64,000 nt of DNA, taken from contig NC_058524.1 of the NCBI RefSeq assembly GCF_904849725.1, forward strand, positions 490,799,763 through 490,863,762, read 5' to 3'. Under the pieces are notes generated by a model, which searched no databases, had not been told where the DNA came from, and saw only the letters and a list, made by a program, of their open reading frames with translations. Position 1 is the stretch's first letter; each line of letters begins with the position of its first letter. The translations under genes were made by a program, and so were the position numbers. Below are positions 33,028 through 45,250 of the stretch, piece after piece. The DNA is from Hordeum vulgare subsp. vulgare. Lineage: Eukaryota; Streptophyta; Magnoliopsida; Poales; Poaceae.

Positions 33028-34425
33028 TGAAAGTGCGTTATATCGACTAGAGGGGGGTGAATAGGAGATTTTTAGAATTTCATCACTGAGGAAATTCCTT
33101 TTGAGGAAATTCTTCACTGATGACTAACTTACAGCGGAAACAGTAAAGGATCAGAAGTGCAAAGTTTCACAACAGCAGTTTTTCAGAGTGAAGAAAGTGA
33201 AAACAGATTGCACTGTGAGCAGGCACGCAGAATACAGATGAGGATTAACTGACGCGAAGAATTTGGGGTTGAGGAAATTCAGAGAAAGTCTTCAGCAAAT
33301 TCTTCAAACAGTCGCAGTGAAAGTCATCAACACATAATACGAGGAAAGTAAGGAGTTGAGGAATTAGAACCTGTTTCTCAATGAAGACAGTCGTTGATGA
33401 CCCAGTTCCAACTTTTGTGACAGTCGTACATCTGTTTTGGAGTGGCTTGGTATTGAAACCAAAGGACACACAGTCCCTACCGTGTTCTCCTTGAGCTAAG
33501 GACACACAGTCCTCGCCCAACACTCGTGGTAAGTCTTCAGGGCAGACTTCCAAACCCTCACAAACTTGGTCACCCGGTGATCCACAATTGACTGCTGGAA
33601 AGCTCTAGACCATGACGCCTAACCGTCTGGAGGTTGCACAGTCCTCAAAGGTAAAAGGCTTCAGTCCCACACAGGAACAACTTCTTCAGTGATGCTCAAT
33701 CACTAGGTTTGGTTTGTGGTTTTGATGTATGGTGTATTTCCTCACTGATGAATTACTATCGAAGGCTCCGAGGAATTGGGTTGCTCTTATGACAAGTGTC
33801 AGTTTCTAACAGAGCAGCCAACCAGCTAATGGTTGTGGGGGTGGCTATTTATAGCCTGGGAGCATCCCGACATGATTTGACACTAATGCCCTTAAATAAT
33901 ATGACCGTTGGAGTGGATAAGACCAATGACTTGGTGTGGGTATCGAAACGGTCGGAACCCTCAACTGTGAGAGTCCTCATGTCACTCATATTCCTCACTT
34001 GAGGCTTTTGGTAGGATTAGGCTTCGGTTGAGCATCATGAGGAAATTCATTCCATAGTGTAACTTCGACCCCCTTTAACAGTACGGTGTTCCTATTACTC
34101 AAATGCGAAGAAAATAAAACAGAAAGTGTAAGTCTTCATGATTCAAATTCTTCAGAGTGATTTTCTTCACGACACACCGGACTTCTCAATATCAGTATCT
34201 TCATGAGGAATATCAACTTCATCGCAGATTCCTCGCGATTCATTTCTTCAGCTTCAGACCAATTTCTTCAACTGAAGACATATATTTTTAGGGGTCGATA
34301 TTCTTCAAATATCTCAAACTCCTCAATGACTTATAGATCATGTGTACACTCATAGACACATTAGATACTTAACCTATAAGTCTTCAAACCACCAAAATCA
34401 CTAAGGGGCACTAGATGCACTTACA
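33028..34425 (-). repeat. 5' LTR of M1
   Basis: TGAAAGTGCG to GCACTTACA, nearly identical in length to the 3' LTR. The LTR promoter TATA box, TATAAATA in the context GGCTATAAATAGCC, is at 33853-33846 on the minus strand. Confidence 0.93.
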
Positions 34426-34481
34426 CTTGCCAAAATTAATAAGAGTGAATTTCATTGTCGGAGTCACCCGTCAAGAACTTC

Positions 34482-36660
34482 CTAGTTCTTCCTCTTGGGG
34501 ATCCACGTCAAATTGATGGGAATCCTTGGAGTTATGGTAGCACTAGTTGAGGTAGATTTAGTATTGTCCTTGGGAACCCACTTAACCTTGACTTGGGGTT
34601 CTTCTTCAAATTGGCCAATGTCATCTTGAAGCTTTCCCTTGCCTTTGTGGTCTTGTGGTAGAAGGCCATCTTGTGAGCTTGTTCCTTCGGGAGGAGTAGG
34701 ATGATGCTTCTCTTCTTGGGGGAACAAACTTAGGAATGGGATATGGACCCTCTTCCCAATCATCTCCGTTGATGTTGAAGTAGCCAACACCTTGCTTCTT
34801 CCGATGTCCTCCTTGCTTGCGCACAATTTCCTCGAATGGCTTACTTCCGGCAAGACTCTTGAAGACACCTCTCTCTATAGTCCCTTTTAATAGATCATTT
34901 TCTTGCTCAAGTGTAACTTGGCTAAGAGAATCATTAGTGGAATCAATAAAGCTACTAGCAACAACATTATTGGATTTAGCTTTAGCATTGTTGTTACTAG
35001 ATGAAGAAAATTTCTTGCCTCTGTTACTAGTGTTCCTAGGTTTAACTTGTGGAACAAAATTAGACAAGAGTAGTCGTTTGGCTAGATAAGAAGGACTCTT
35101 CTTTCGAAGATCATCATTGATCACTTTTAGGAACTCATGCTCTTGCTCCAAATTGAGCTTATCGAAACGTAGCTTCTAATGGGTTCTTGCAAGATCTCTA
35201 TGAGCTTCTAGAGTAGTCTCATGAGCTAACTTAAGAGTGTTTAACTCTTGAGTTAGTCGTTCAATCTCTTTCTTATCATCATCATTCGATTTCTCTTGAC
35301 TAGCATGATGATTAGCAAGTTCACTTTCATTGCAATCACTAGTTTTATCAAAGAGCAAGTCATATTCTCCAAACAAGTCATCCTCATCACTATTAAAATC
35401 AAGATACTCGGGGTGTGATACCTTGGGGCCTTTAGCCATGAAGTAGTTTCTGAACCCCTCATTTGGTGAGTCAAATAGGTCGTAGGAGTTGCAGGAAACA
35501 AGTGCAATGCCGACAACACCATCATCTTGACTATAGTCGGAGTTGGAGTGATAGCTTCTCTCGGAGTGGTGATCAGACTCGGATCCAGAAACTCATTCAC
35601 CAACATGAGCTTGATGTCTTCTTCTTGAATTGCTCTTGGCGTAGTTGTCCTTCTTCTTCGATTCCTTGCCTCTCTGTGAGTGTCTTCGTTCATAGCGATC
35701 TTCTCTACTCCTTCTCTCTCTGAGAGGTGACTCGTCTCTTGAGCTTCATCTTTGATGTGACTCTTCTCTTTGTTTGTAGGGAGCCAAGCACTCATTGGAG
35801 TAGTGTCCGGGCTTCCCACAACAGTAGCAGTTTTGGTCACGACTGGACGCACGCTTCTCATCATGTATTGAGATTGAGCTTCTCTCTTTGCCTCTACTCT
35901 TGTAGAACTTGTTGAATTTTCTGACCATCAGGCTTATCTCTTCATCAGTGACAAGATTGTCATTTGAAGTAGCGGGGCATCACATGAAGCTTTGTGAGCA
36001 CCGCTTGACTTATTGTGCAGCTCTTTGTTGTCCTTGAGTGACATCTCATGAGCAACAATCCTACCAGTGACTTCAGTTGGCTTGAGATCTTTGTAGTTTG
36101 GCATCGTTTGGATCAATGTGCACACTGTGTCATACTTGCCATCGAGAGCTCTAAGTATCTGCTTGATGATTAATATGTCGGTCATCTCTTCACTTCCTAA
36201 GCCAGCAATCTCATTGCTGATGAGAGCTAGCCTAGAGTACATTTCAGTGACACCTTCACCATCCTTCATCTCGAACTTATCAAGCTTACTTTGAAGCACA
36301 TCCAACTTAGATTCTCTGACAGAATCAGTACCTTCATGCATATCGATCAAAGTATCCCAAATTTCTTTTGCATTCTCAAGACGATTAATTTTGATGAATC
36401 CTTCGGGGCATAGACAGTTGAAGATGATGTCGCAGGCTTGAGCATTGAGTTGCAACATCTTCAATTCATGAGTTGTCGCATCACGATCAAGTTCTTGTCC
36501 TTATCCAAAGAAGTTACCTTGCATACCAACACGAATAACAGCCCAAACATGAGGATTAAAACCAATAATATGCATTTTCATCTTATGCTTCCAACTAGCA
36601 AAATTAGTGCCATCGAAATATGGACATCTATAGTGATAGTTTCCCTCACTAGAAGCCATA
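34482..36660 (-). pseudogene. gag: gag of element C
   Basis: ATG at 36660 (MASSEGNY) lies five bases from the Sukkula-type insertion. The reading frame shifts near 36500, near 35930 and near 34870. A stop also lies between 35176 and 35151. Visible parts: a copia capsid-like region (36464-35934), a zinc knuckle CYCCGKPGHYSNEC (about 35830-35789), an acidic segment and coiled coil (35440-35100), and a block GVFKSLAGSKPF resembling GIYKSLKGHQ of Maximus gag. The gene ends at a TAG near 34482 and no protease follows. It would supply particles only; enzymes would have to come from another element. Confidence 0.8.
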
Positions 36661-38225
36661 CTCTTTGCAACAGCCCAAGACCGGCGCTCCAGAAAATTCC
36701 CCTTTTATTTCATTGTCATCGTGTGATTTATTTGTTTGTCGCATTCATCATCGCGTCTTGTGTATCTTCTGGATTGCATCGGCACTTCATTGCCGCCAGT
36801 TTTCAAAACTTGCATCCGTTATTAGTTGCCGGTTCTCTTCGTTTCCGTCATTGACCGTCTTGAGTCCAACCACAGACACACGCGTCCGCGGCATTTATAA
36901 AATCTTGTTTTTAAAAGTGTGTTTAAAACTTTCTCGGATTAGGATGAAACTTGGTGTGCGGTCTTAATATAGTGTAGGTAGGCCGCATGTCAACTTTCGT
37001 CGCAATCGGATTTTGTTTGATACCCGAACCGTTAAACCTATAGCGGCACTATAGTTGGCCCATCGTCGGACGTTTTTCGCCGTTTTAAACTCTCTCGCCT
37101 GGTTGCCCGTTTTCCCTCTCATCTCCGCCTAGCCCCTCTGTACAGTGCACCGACCTGCTTGCAACCTAGTCCAGAAACTTCCCGGTCCCGAACTAGGCGG
37201 TTGTGACCGTTGGGTCCAGATCAACCCCGTTTTACCGCAAACTGTCATCGGTTTTTCAATAGGACCCCCCAGCCTATTTTTCTATGACCGTTCGATTTAG
37301 ATTGGAGGGCCAATCAGACCCTATGTAGAAAATAGTGGCTATTTATATACAAAATGCAGTCCAATCCTACCCTAACTCTAGATCCTATCCTCTTGTCACA
37401 TCGTCCGCCGCCACTCCTCTCTCCATCGGGATCGCCTCCCGATCCAGCCGCCTACCACCATGTTTTCTCCGCCAAGTCAACTAAAGTTCTAGCCGATCCG
37501 CTCGCATGTCCTCCTGGACGCGTCCGCCGCAAGAAAGGAGCCCGAGGCTCACCCTCCGCGTGTTGTAGCGCCCCTGCAGCCCGAGGCGTAGCCTCATTGT
37601 CGACCTCAAGCAGTTTGCCGTCGCGAGAGACCGCATAAGTAGGGCGTCCCCGCGCACGTCCCCGAGCACCTCGCCGCCAGGTCGGAGCGCGCCACCAGCA
37701 TATTGCGCGCCTCTGTCTACGTGGGCCTCTCGTGCTTCTTCTCCAGGCGGAGGCCCCGGCCTCTCCACCTCTACCACCAGCACATCTACGGTGCACCCAG
37801 CAGATGAGCATCGTCCCTGGTCCTTTTCCTTCTTCCTCTGCTCAACTTCCTCCTCGCGTTTCATCCCTCTCTTTCAATTGTGCCTCTCTCTCTCTCTCTT
37901 TTGAATGGGTAGGAATAACACCTTATCAAGGTCGCCGCCTTGCCAAGCTCCTCTGCCCGTGCTCGTCTCCAACCGGACTTCATCCCCGTGCTTCTTCATG
38001 AAGGATTCGGCAAGCCGTCCAGACCTCGCACCACAGCTGGCTCCTCTTCTTTGAACTAGGAGTCACACGTCGTCATGTTCGTGTCGTTCTAGCAAGATGC
38101 AGGCGCAGCCGTTGACCATGCTGTTGGGGAACGTCGTATGGGAAACAAAAAATTTCCTACGCGCACGAAGACCTGTCATGGTGATGTCCATCTACGAGAG
38201 GGGATATTCGATCTACGCACCCTTG

Positions 38226-40006
38226 TGTTGGGGAACGTCGCATGGGAAACAAAAAATTTCCTACGCGCACGAAGACCTATCATGGTGATGTCCATCTACG
38301 AGAGGGGATGTGTGATCTACGTACCCTTGTAGATCGTACAGCAGAAGCATTAGTGAATGCGGTTGATGTAGTGGAACGTCTTCACGTCCCTCGATCCGCC
38401 CCGTGAACCGTCCCGCGATCAGTCCCACGATCTAGTGTTGAACGGACGGCACCTCCGCGTTCAGCACACGTACTGCTCGACGATGATCTCGGCCTTCTTG
38501 ATCCAGCAAGAGAGACGGAGAGGTAAAAGAGTTCTCCGGCAGCGTGACGGAGCTCCGCAGAAACGCGATCTAGAGGTGAAACCGTGGAGATATGTGGTCG
38601 GGCTGTCGTGGCAAAGTTGTCTCAAATCAGCCCTAAAACCCCACTATATATAGGAGGAGGAGGGGGGAGACTTTCCTTGGGGTCCAAGGACTCCCAAGGG
38701 GGTCGGCCGAGCCAAGGGGGAAGGTCTCCCCCTCCCAAACCGAATTCTACTTGGTTTGGAAGGTGGAGTCCTTCTTCCCTTTCCCACCTCCTTCTTTTTT
38801 TTCCTTTCCTCTTTGATTTTCTTCCCAATGCGCATAGGCCTCTCTTGGGCTGTCCCACCAGCCCACTAAGGGCTGGTGCGCCACTCCCAAGGCCTATGGG
38901 CTTCCCCGGGGTGGGTTGCCCCCCCCCCCACCCCCCGGTGAACTCCCGGAACCCATTCGTCATTCCCGGTACCCGGTAATTCCGAAAACCTTCCGGTAAT
39001 CAAATGAGGTCATCCTATATATCAATCTTCGTTTCTGGACCATTCCGGAAACCCTCGTGACGTCTGTGATCTCATCCGGGACTCCGAACAACATTCGGTA
39101 ACCAACCATATAACTCAAATACGCATAAAACAACGTCGAACCTTAAGTGTGCAGACCCTACGGGTTCGAGAACTATGTAGACATGACCCGAGAGACTTCT
39201 CAGTCAATATCGAATAGCGGGACCTGGATGCCCATATTGGATCCTACATATTCTACGAAGATCTTATCGTTTGAACCTCAGTGTCAAGGATTCATATAAT
39301 CAGGTATGTCATTCCCTTTGTCCTTCGGTATGTTACTTGCCCGAGATTCGATCGTCAGTATCCGTATACCTATTTCAATCTCGTTTACCGGCAAGTCTCT
39401 TTACTCGTTCGGTAATACAAGATCCCGCAACTTACTTAAGTCACATTGCTTGCAAGGCTTATGTGTGATGTTGTATTACCAAGTGAGCCCCGAGATACCT
39501 CTCCGTCACACGGAGTGACAAATCCCAGTCTCGATCCATACTAACTTAACGAACACCTTCGGAGATACCTGTAGAGCATCTTTATAGTCACCCAGTTACG
39601 TTGCGACGTTTGATACACACAAAGTATTCCTCCGGTGTTAGTAAGTTATATGATCTCATGGTCATAGGAATAAATACTTGACACGCAGAAAACAGTAGCA
39701 ATAAAATGACACAATCAACATGCTACGTCTATTAGTTTGGGTCTAGTTCATCACGTGATTCTCCTAATGACGTGATCCAGTTATCAAGCAACAACCCCTT
39801 GTTCATAATCAGAAGACACTGACTATCGTTGATCAACTGGCTAGCCAACTAGAGGCTTGCTAGGGACAGTGTTTTGTCTATGTATCCACACATGTAAATG
39901 AGTCTTCATTCAATACAATTATAGCATGGATAATAAACGATTATCTTGATACAGGAATTATAATAATAACTATATTTATTATTGCCTCTAGGGCATAATT
40001 CCAACA
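38226..40006 (-). repeat. 3' LTR of element B
   Basis: Complete ends (tgttgggg to ccaaca). TATATATA on the minus strand at 38652-38645. A C-rich homopolymer run lies near 38920. About 46 bp are missing relative to the 5' LTR. Confidence 0.95.
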
Positions 40007-40020
40007 GTCTCCCACTTGCA
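40007..40020 (-). promoter_or_regulatory. Polypurine tract of element B
   Basis: Minus-strand tgcaagtgggagac immediately before the 3' LTR. Confidence 0.88.
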
Positions 40021-40058
40021 CTAGAGTCAATAATCTAGCCCTCACATCATCATGCGAT

Positions 40059-42608
40059 TTAGATTGTAATAAATCTAACACCCATACAGTTCTGGTGTTG
40101 ATCATGCTTTGCCCGTGGAAGAGGTTTAGTCAGCGGGTCTGCTACATTCAGATCCGTGTGCACTTTGCATATATTTACGTCCTCCCCTTCGACGTAGTCG
40201 CGGATGAGGTTGAAGCGTCGTTTGATGTGTTTGGACTTCTTGTGAAACCGTGGTTCCTTTGCTAGGGCAATGGCACCCGTGTTGTCACGGAACAAGGTTA
40301 TTGGATTCAGTGCCCTTGGCACCACTCCAAGATCCGTCATGAATTGCTTCATCCAGACACCCTCCTTAGCTGCCTCCGAGGCAGCCATGTACTCCGCTTC
40401 ACATGTAGAATCTGCTACGACGCTCTGCTTGGAACTGCACCAGCTTACCGCACCCCCGTTAAGAATAAATACGTATCCGGTTTGCGACTTAGGGTCGTCC
40501 GGATCTGTGTCAAAGCTTGCATCGACGTAACCTTTTACGGCGAGCTCTTCGTCACCTCCATACACGAGAAACATCTCCTTAGTACTTTTCAGGTACTTCG
40601 GGATATTCTTGACCGCCGTCCAGTGATCCACTCCTGGATTACTCTGGAACCTACCTGCCATACTTATGGCCAGGCTAACATCCGGTCTAGTGCACAGCAT
40701 TGCATACATGATAGAACCTATGGCTGAAGCATAGGGGACGGAGCGCATATGCTCTCTATCTTCATCAGTTGCTGGGCACTGAGTCTTACTCAATCTCGTA
40801 CCTTGTAAAACTGGCAAGAACCCTTTCTTGGACTGTTCCATTTTGAACCTCTTCAAAACTTTATCAAGGTATGTGCTTTGTGAAAGTCCTATCAGGCGTT
40901 TTGATCTATCCATGTAGATCTTAATGCCTAGAATGTAAGCACTTTCTCCTAGGTCCTTCATAGAGAAACTTTTATTCAAGTAATCCTTTATGCTCTCCAA
41001 AAACTCTACGTTGTTTCCAATCAGCAATATGGCATCCACATATAATATTAGAAACGCCACAGAGCTCCCACTCACTTTCTTGTAAATACAAGATTCTCCA
41101 ACCACTTGTATAAACCCAAATGCTTTGATCACCTCATCAAAGCATTTGTTCCAACTCCGAGATGCTTGCACCAGTCCATAAATGGATCGCTGGAGCTTGC
41201 ACACCTTGTTAGCATTCTTAGGATCGACAAAACCTTCGGGTTGCATCATATACAACTCTTCCCTAAGGAAACCGTTAAGGTACGCCGTTTTGACATCCAT
41301 CTGCCAGATTTCATAATCGAAAAATGCAGCTATTGCTAACATGATTCTGACGGACTTAAGCATCGCTACGGGTGAGAATGTCTCATCGTAGTCAACTCCT
41401 TGAACTTGTGAAAAACCCTTTGCCACAAGTCGAGCTTTATAAACGGTCACATTTCCGTCAGCGTCCGTCTTCCTCTTAAAGATCCATTTGTTTTGAATAG
41501 CCTTGCGGCCCTCAGGTAGTACCTCCAAAGTGTTCTCATACATGGATCCTATCTCGTACTTCATGGCTTCTAGCCATTTGTTGGAATCTGGGCCCACCAT
41601 TGCTTCTTCATAATTTGCAGGTTCATTGTTGTCTAACAACATGATTGATAAGACGGGATTACTGTACCACTCTGGAGCAGCACGTGGTCTCGTCGACCTG
41701 CGTGGTTCAACAGAAACTTGAACTGGAGTTTCATGATCATCGTCATTAACTTCCTCCTCAACCGGCGTCGCAACGACAGAGGTTTCCCCTTGCCCTGTGC
41801 CACCATCCAGAGGGATGAGAGGTTCGACAACCTCGTCAAGTTCTATCTTCCTCCCACTCAAATCTCTCGAGAGAAACTCCTTCTCGAGAAAAGCTCCGTT
41901 TTTAGCAACAAACACTTTGCCCTCGGATTTGAGATAGAAAGTGTACCCAACTGTCTCTTTTGGGTAACCTATGAAGATGCACTTTTCCGCTTTGGGTTCC
42001 AGCTTTTCAGGCTGAAGCTTTTTGACATAAGCATCACATCCCCAAACTTTAAGAAACGACAACTTTGGCCTTTTGCCATACCACAGTTCGTATGGTGTCG
42101 TCTCAACGGATTTTGATGGTGCCCTACTTAAAGTGAATGCAGCTGTTTCTAATGCATAACCCCAAAATGATAATGGCAAATCGGTAAGAGACATCATAGA
42201 TCGCACCATCTCTAATAAAGTACGATTACGACGTTCGGACACACCATTACGCTGTGGTGTTCCAGGCGGTGTTAACTGTGAAACAATTCCACATTGTCTT
42301 AAGTGAGCACCAAACTCGAAACTCAGATATTCACCCCCACAATCAGACCGTAGGAACTTGATCTTCTTGTTACGATGATTTTCAACTTCACTCTGAAATT
42401 GCTTGAACTTTTCAAATGTTTCAGACTTGTGCTTCATTAAGTAGATATAACCATATCTACTCAAATCGTCAGTGAAGGTGAGAAAATAACGATATCCGCC
42501 GCGTGCCTCTACGCTCATCGGACCACACACATCGGTATGTATGATTTCCAACAAGTCACTTGCACGCTCCATTGTTCCGGAGAACGGAGTTTTAGTCATC
42601 TTGCCCAT
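40059..42608 (-). pseudogene. pol: Integrase, RT and RNase H of element B
   Basis: An 849-codon open frame, same phase as gag upstream. Integrase core: D26, D89 and E125, with 35 residues between the last two (D-D(35)-E). RT: QMDVKTAYLNG at 436-446; the active-site motif reads YVDA at 523-526, where copia RTs have YVDD, so one metal-binding Asp is lost. RNase H: D696 in GYVDASFD, DSTCEAEY near 733-740, and RDNTGAI at 774-780. The product would integrate and reverse-transcribe the element, but the RT substitution should abolish polymerisation. A TGA at 42614-42612 separates it from the upstream part. Confidence 0.93.
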
Positions 42609-42986
42609 GAGTCATGGTTCGCATGTGTCAAGTGAATCAAAGTCAAGTGACTCCAAAAGTCCATCGGCATGGAGTTTCTTCATGCGCTTTACACCAATAT
42701 GACCTAAGCGGCAGTGCCACAAAAATATGGCGCTATCATTGTTAACTCTAACTCTTTTGGTCTCAATGTTATGTACGTGTGTATCACTATCAAGATTCAA
42801 TATGAACAATCCTCTCACATTGGGTGCATGACCATAAAAGATGTTACTCATAGAAATAGAACAACCATTATTCTCTGACTTAAACGAGTAACCGTCTCGC
42901 AATAAACAAGATCCAGATATAATGTTCATGCTCAACGCAGGCACTAAATAACAATGATTTAAGTTCATAACTAATCATGATGGTAA
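42609..42986 (-). pseudogene. Protease C-terminus and pre-integrase zinc region of element B
   Basis: In frame with gag and pol and bounded by TGA at 42977-42975 and TGA at 42614-42612. It contains HCYLVPALSMN (end of the protease domain) and the HHCC-type segment WHCRLGHIGVKRM that begins the integrase. These are two of the three stops that inactivate the polyprotein. Confidence 0.85.
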
Positions 42987-44030
42987 CTAAAGTGAGACTG
43001 TGCCGACGGCGATTGCATCAACCTTGGAACCATTTCCCACGTGCATCGTCACTTCATCTTTCGCCAGCCTTCGTCTATTCTGCATTTCCTGTTTCGAGTT
43101 GCAAATATGAGCAACAGAACCGGTATCGAATACCCAGGCACTACTACGAGAGCCAGTTAAGTACACATCAATAACATTTATATCAAATATACCTGATTTT
43201 TCTTTGGTCGCCTTCTTATCAGCCAGATACTTGGGGCAATTGCGCTTCAAGTGACCCATACCCTTGCAATAGTAACACTCTGTTTCAGGCTTAGGTCCAG
43301 CTTTGGGTTTCTTCGTCGGATTGGCAACAGGCTTGCCGCTCTTCTTCGATTTACCCTTCTTGCCTTTGCCGTTTCTCTTGAAACCAGTGGTCTTATTCAC
43401 CATCAACACTTGATGCTCTTTACGGAGTTCAGACTCTGCGACTTTCAGCATCGCAAACAACTCGTCGGGAGACTTGTTCATCCCTTGCATGTTGTAGTTC
43501 AACACAAAGCCTTTATAACTTGGCGGCAGTGATTGAAGGATTCTGTCAGTGATAGCTTCTTGCGGGAGTTCAATCCCCAGCTCAGCTAGATGGTTTGAGT
43601 ACCCAGACATTTTGAGCACATGCTCACTGACAGACGAGTTCTCCTCCATCTTGCAAGCATAGAATTTATCGGAGGTCTCATACCTCTCGATCCGGGCGTT
43701 CTTCTGAAAGATAAACTTCAACTCCTGGAATATCTCAAATGCTCCATGACGCTCAAAGCGACGTTGAAGTCCCGGTTCTAAGCCATACAAGACTGCACAT
43801 TGAACTATTGAGTAGTCCTCCTTACGTGCTATCCAAGTGTTCTTAACATCCTGATCAGCCGTAGCGGGTGGTTCATCTCCTAGCGCAGCATTAAGGACAT
43901 AATCCTTCTTCCCAGCTTGTAAGATTAGCTTAAGATTACGAGCCCAGTCTACAAAGTTGCTTCCATCATCTATCAACTTAGCTTTCTCTAGGAACGTATT
44001 AAAATTCAGGATGACTGTCGCGTGAGCCAT
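42987..44030 (-). pseudogene. gag: gag and protease active site of element B
   Basis: ATG at 44030 (MAHATVILNF), 347 codons to TAG 42989-42987. Residues about 20-230 are the capsid-like copia region. A basic stretch leads to the zinc knuckle CYYCKGMGHLKRNC at 252-265. The protease active site WVFDTGS follows at about 299-305. Gag proper appears undamaged; the polyprotein is broken just after the protease active site. In the BARE-1 relatives gag is known to be made partly from a spliced RNA, which was not tested here. Confidence 0.9.
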
Positions 44031-45230
44031 GGTCTACAACACAAATATATTCAAAGTGGACTTAGACTATGTACAAGATAATTAGAGTTTAACTTAATCA
44101 AATTATTCGCTAAACTCCCACTCAAAAAGTACATCTCTCTAGTCATTTGAGTGGTTCATGATCCACTTACACTAGCCCAAGTCCGATCATCACGTGAGTT
44201 GAGTATAGTTTCAGTGGTAAGCATCCCTATGCTAATCATCTCATCTATATGATTCATGATCGACCTTTCGGTCTCATGTGTTCCGAGGCCATGTCTGCAC
44301 ATGCTAGGCTCGTCAAGCTTAACCCGAGTGTTCCGCGTGCGCAACTGTTTTGCACCCGTTGTATGTCAACGTTGAGTCTATCACACCCAATCATCACGTG
44401 GTGTCTCGAAACGACGAACTATAGCAATGGTGCACAGTCGGGGAGAACACAATTTCGTCTTGAAATTTTAGTGAGAGATCACCTCATAATGCTACCGTCG
44501 TTCTAAGCAAAATAAGGTGCATAAAAGGATTAACATCACATGCAATTCTTAAGTGACATGATATGGCCATCATCATGTGCCTCTTGATCTCCATCACCAA
44601 AGCACCGGCACGATCTTCTTGTCACCGGCGCCACGCCATGATCTCCATCAACGTGTCGCCATCGGGATTGTCGTGCTACTCATGCTATTCACTACTAAAG
44701 CTACATCCTAGCAATATAGTAAACGCATGTGCAAGCACAAACGTTAGTTTAAAGACAACCCTATGGCTCCTGCCGGTTGCCGTACCATCGACGTGTAAGT
44801 CGATATTAACTATTACAACATGATCATCTCATACATCCAGTATATCACATCACATCGTTGGCCATATCACATCACAAGCATACCCTGCAAAAACAAGTTA
44901 GACGTCCTCTAATTTTGTTGTTGCATGTTTTACATGGTGACCATGGGTATCTAGTAGGATCGCATCTTACTTACGCAAACACCACAACGGAGATATAGGA
45001 ATTTCTATTTAACCTCATCCAAGGACCTCCTCGGTCTAATCCGATTCAACTAAAATTGGAGAAACTGACACTCGTCGGTCATCTTTGAGCAACGGAGTTA
45101 CTCGTAGCGATGAAACCAGTCTCTCGTAAGCGTACGAGTAATGTCGGTCCGAGCCGCTTCGATCCAACAATACCGCACATCACCGCCCACAAAAACTTTT
45201 GTGTTCTACTCGAGAAGACATCTACGCATG
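44031..45230 (-). other. Untranslated leader of element B
   Basis: About 1.2 kb between PBS and gag with no convincing frame. A leader of this size is usual for this family and would hold packaging and dimerisation signals, which I cannot locate by eye. Confidence 0.7.
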
Positions 45231-45250
45231 AACCTAGCTCATGATGCCAC
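45231..45250 (-). promoter_or_regulatory. Primer-binding site of element B
   Basis: Minus-strand GTGGCATCATGAGCTAGG directly follows the LTR. It resembles the initiator tRNA-Met PBS but carries several mismatches, including an extra base after TGGCATCA. Confidence 0.8.

Larger units (their letters stand above)
20021..34425 (-). mobile_element. M1: complete Maximus-like Sirevirus (Ty1/copia)
   Basis: 14,405 bp bounded by a perfect 5-bp TSD, cttgc, at 20016-20020 and 34426-34430. LTRs are 1,399 bp (20021-21419) and 1,398 bp (33028-34425). Minus-strand order: 5' LTR, PBS, gag with long C-terminal extension, protease-integrase-RT-RNase H, spacer with promoter-like sequence, 3' ORF, polypurine tract, 3' LTR. 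Integrase before RT defines copia. The 14-kb size, extended gag and extra 3' gene point to the Sirevirus lineage; Maximus is the Triticeae family I believe fits. Stops and frameshifts interrupt gag, pol and the 3' ORF. It inserted into element C. Confidence 0.92.

Noticed and set aside
37354..37864. GC-rich Pro/Arg/Ala-rich frames on both strands as a possible host gene
   Set aside because: They lie wholly within the Sukkula-type LTR, overlap each other and show no recognisable domain.
38584..38979. Pro/Ser-rich frame repeated at 45655-46077, as a repeated small gene
   Set aside because: Both copies are the same part of the Angela-type LTR pair; the frame is a by-product of GC-rich LTR sequence.
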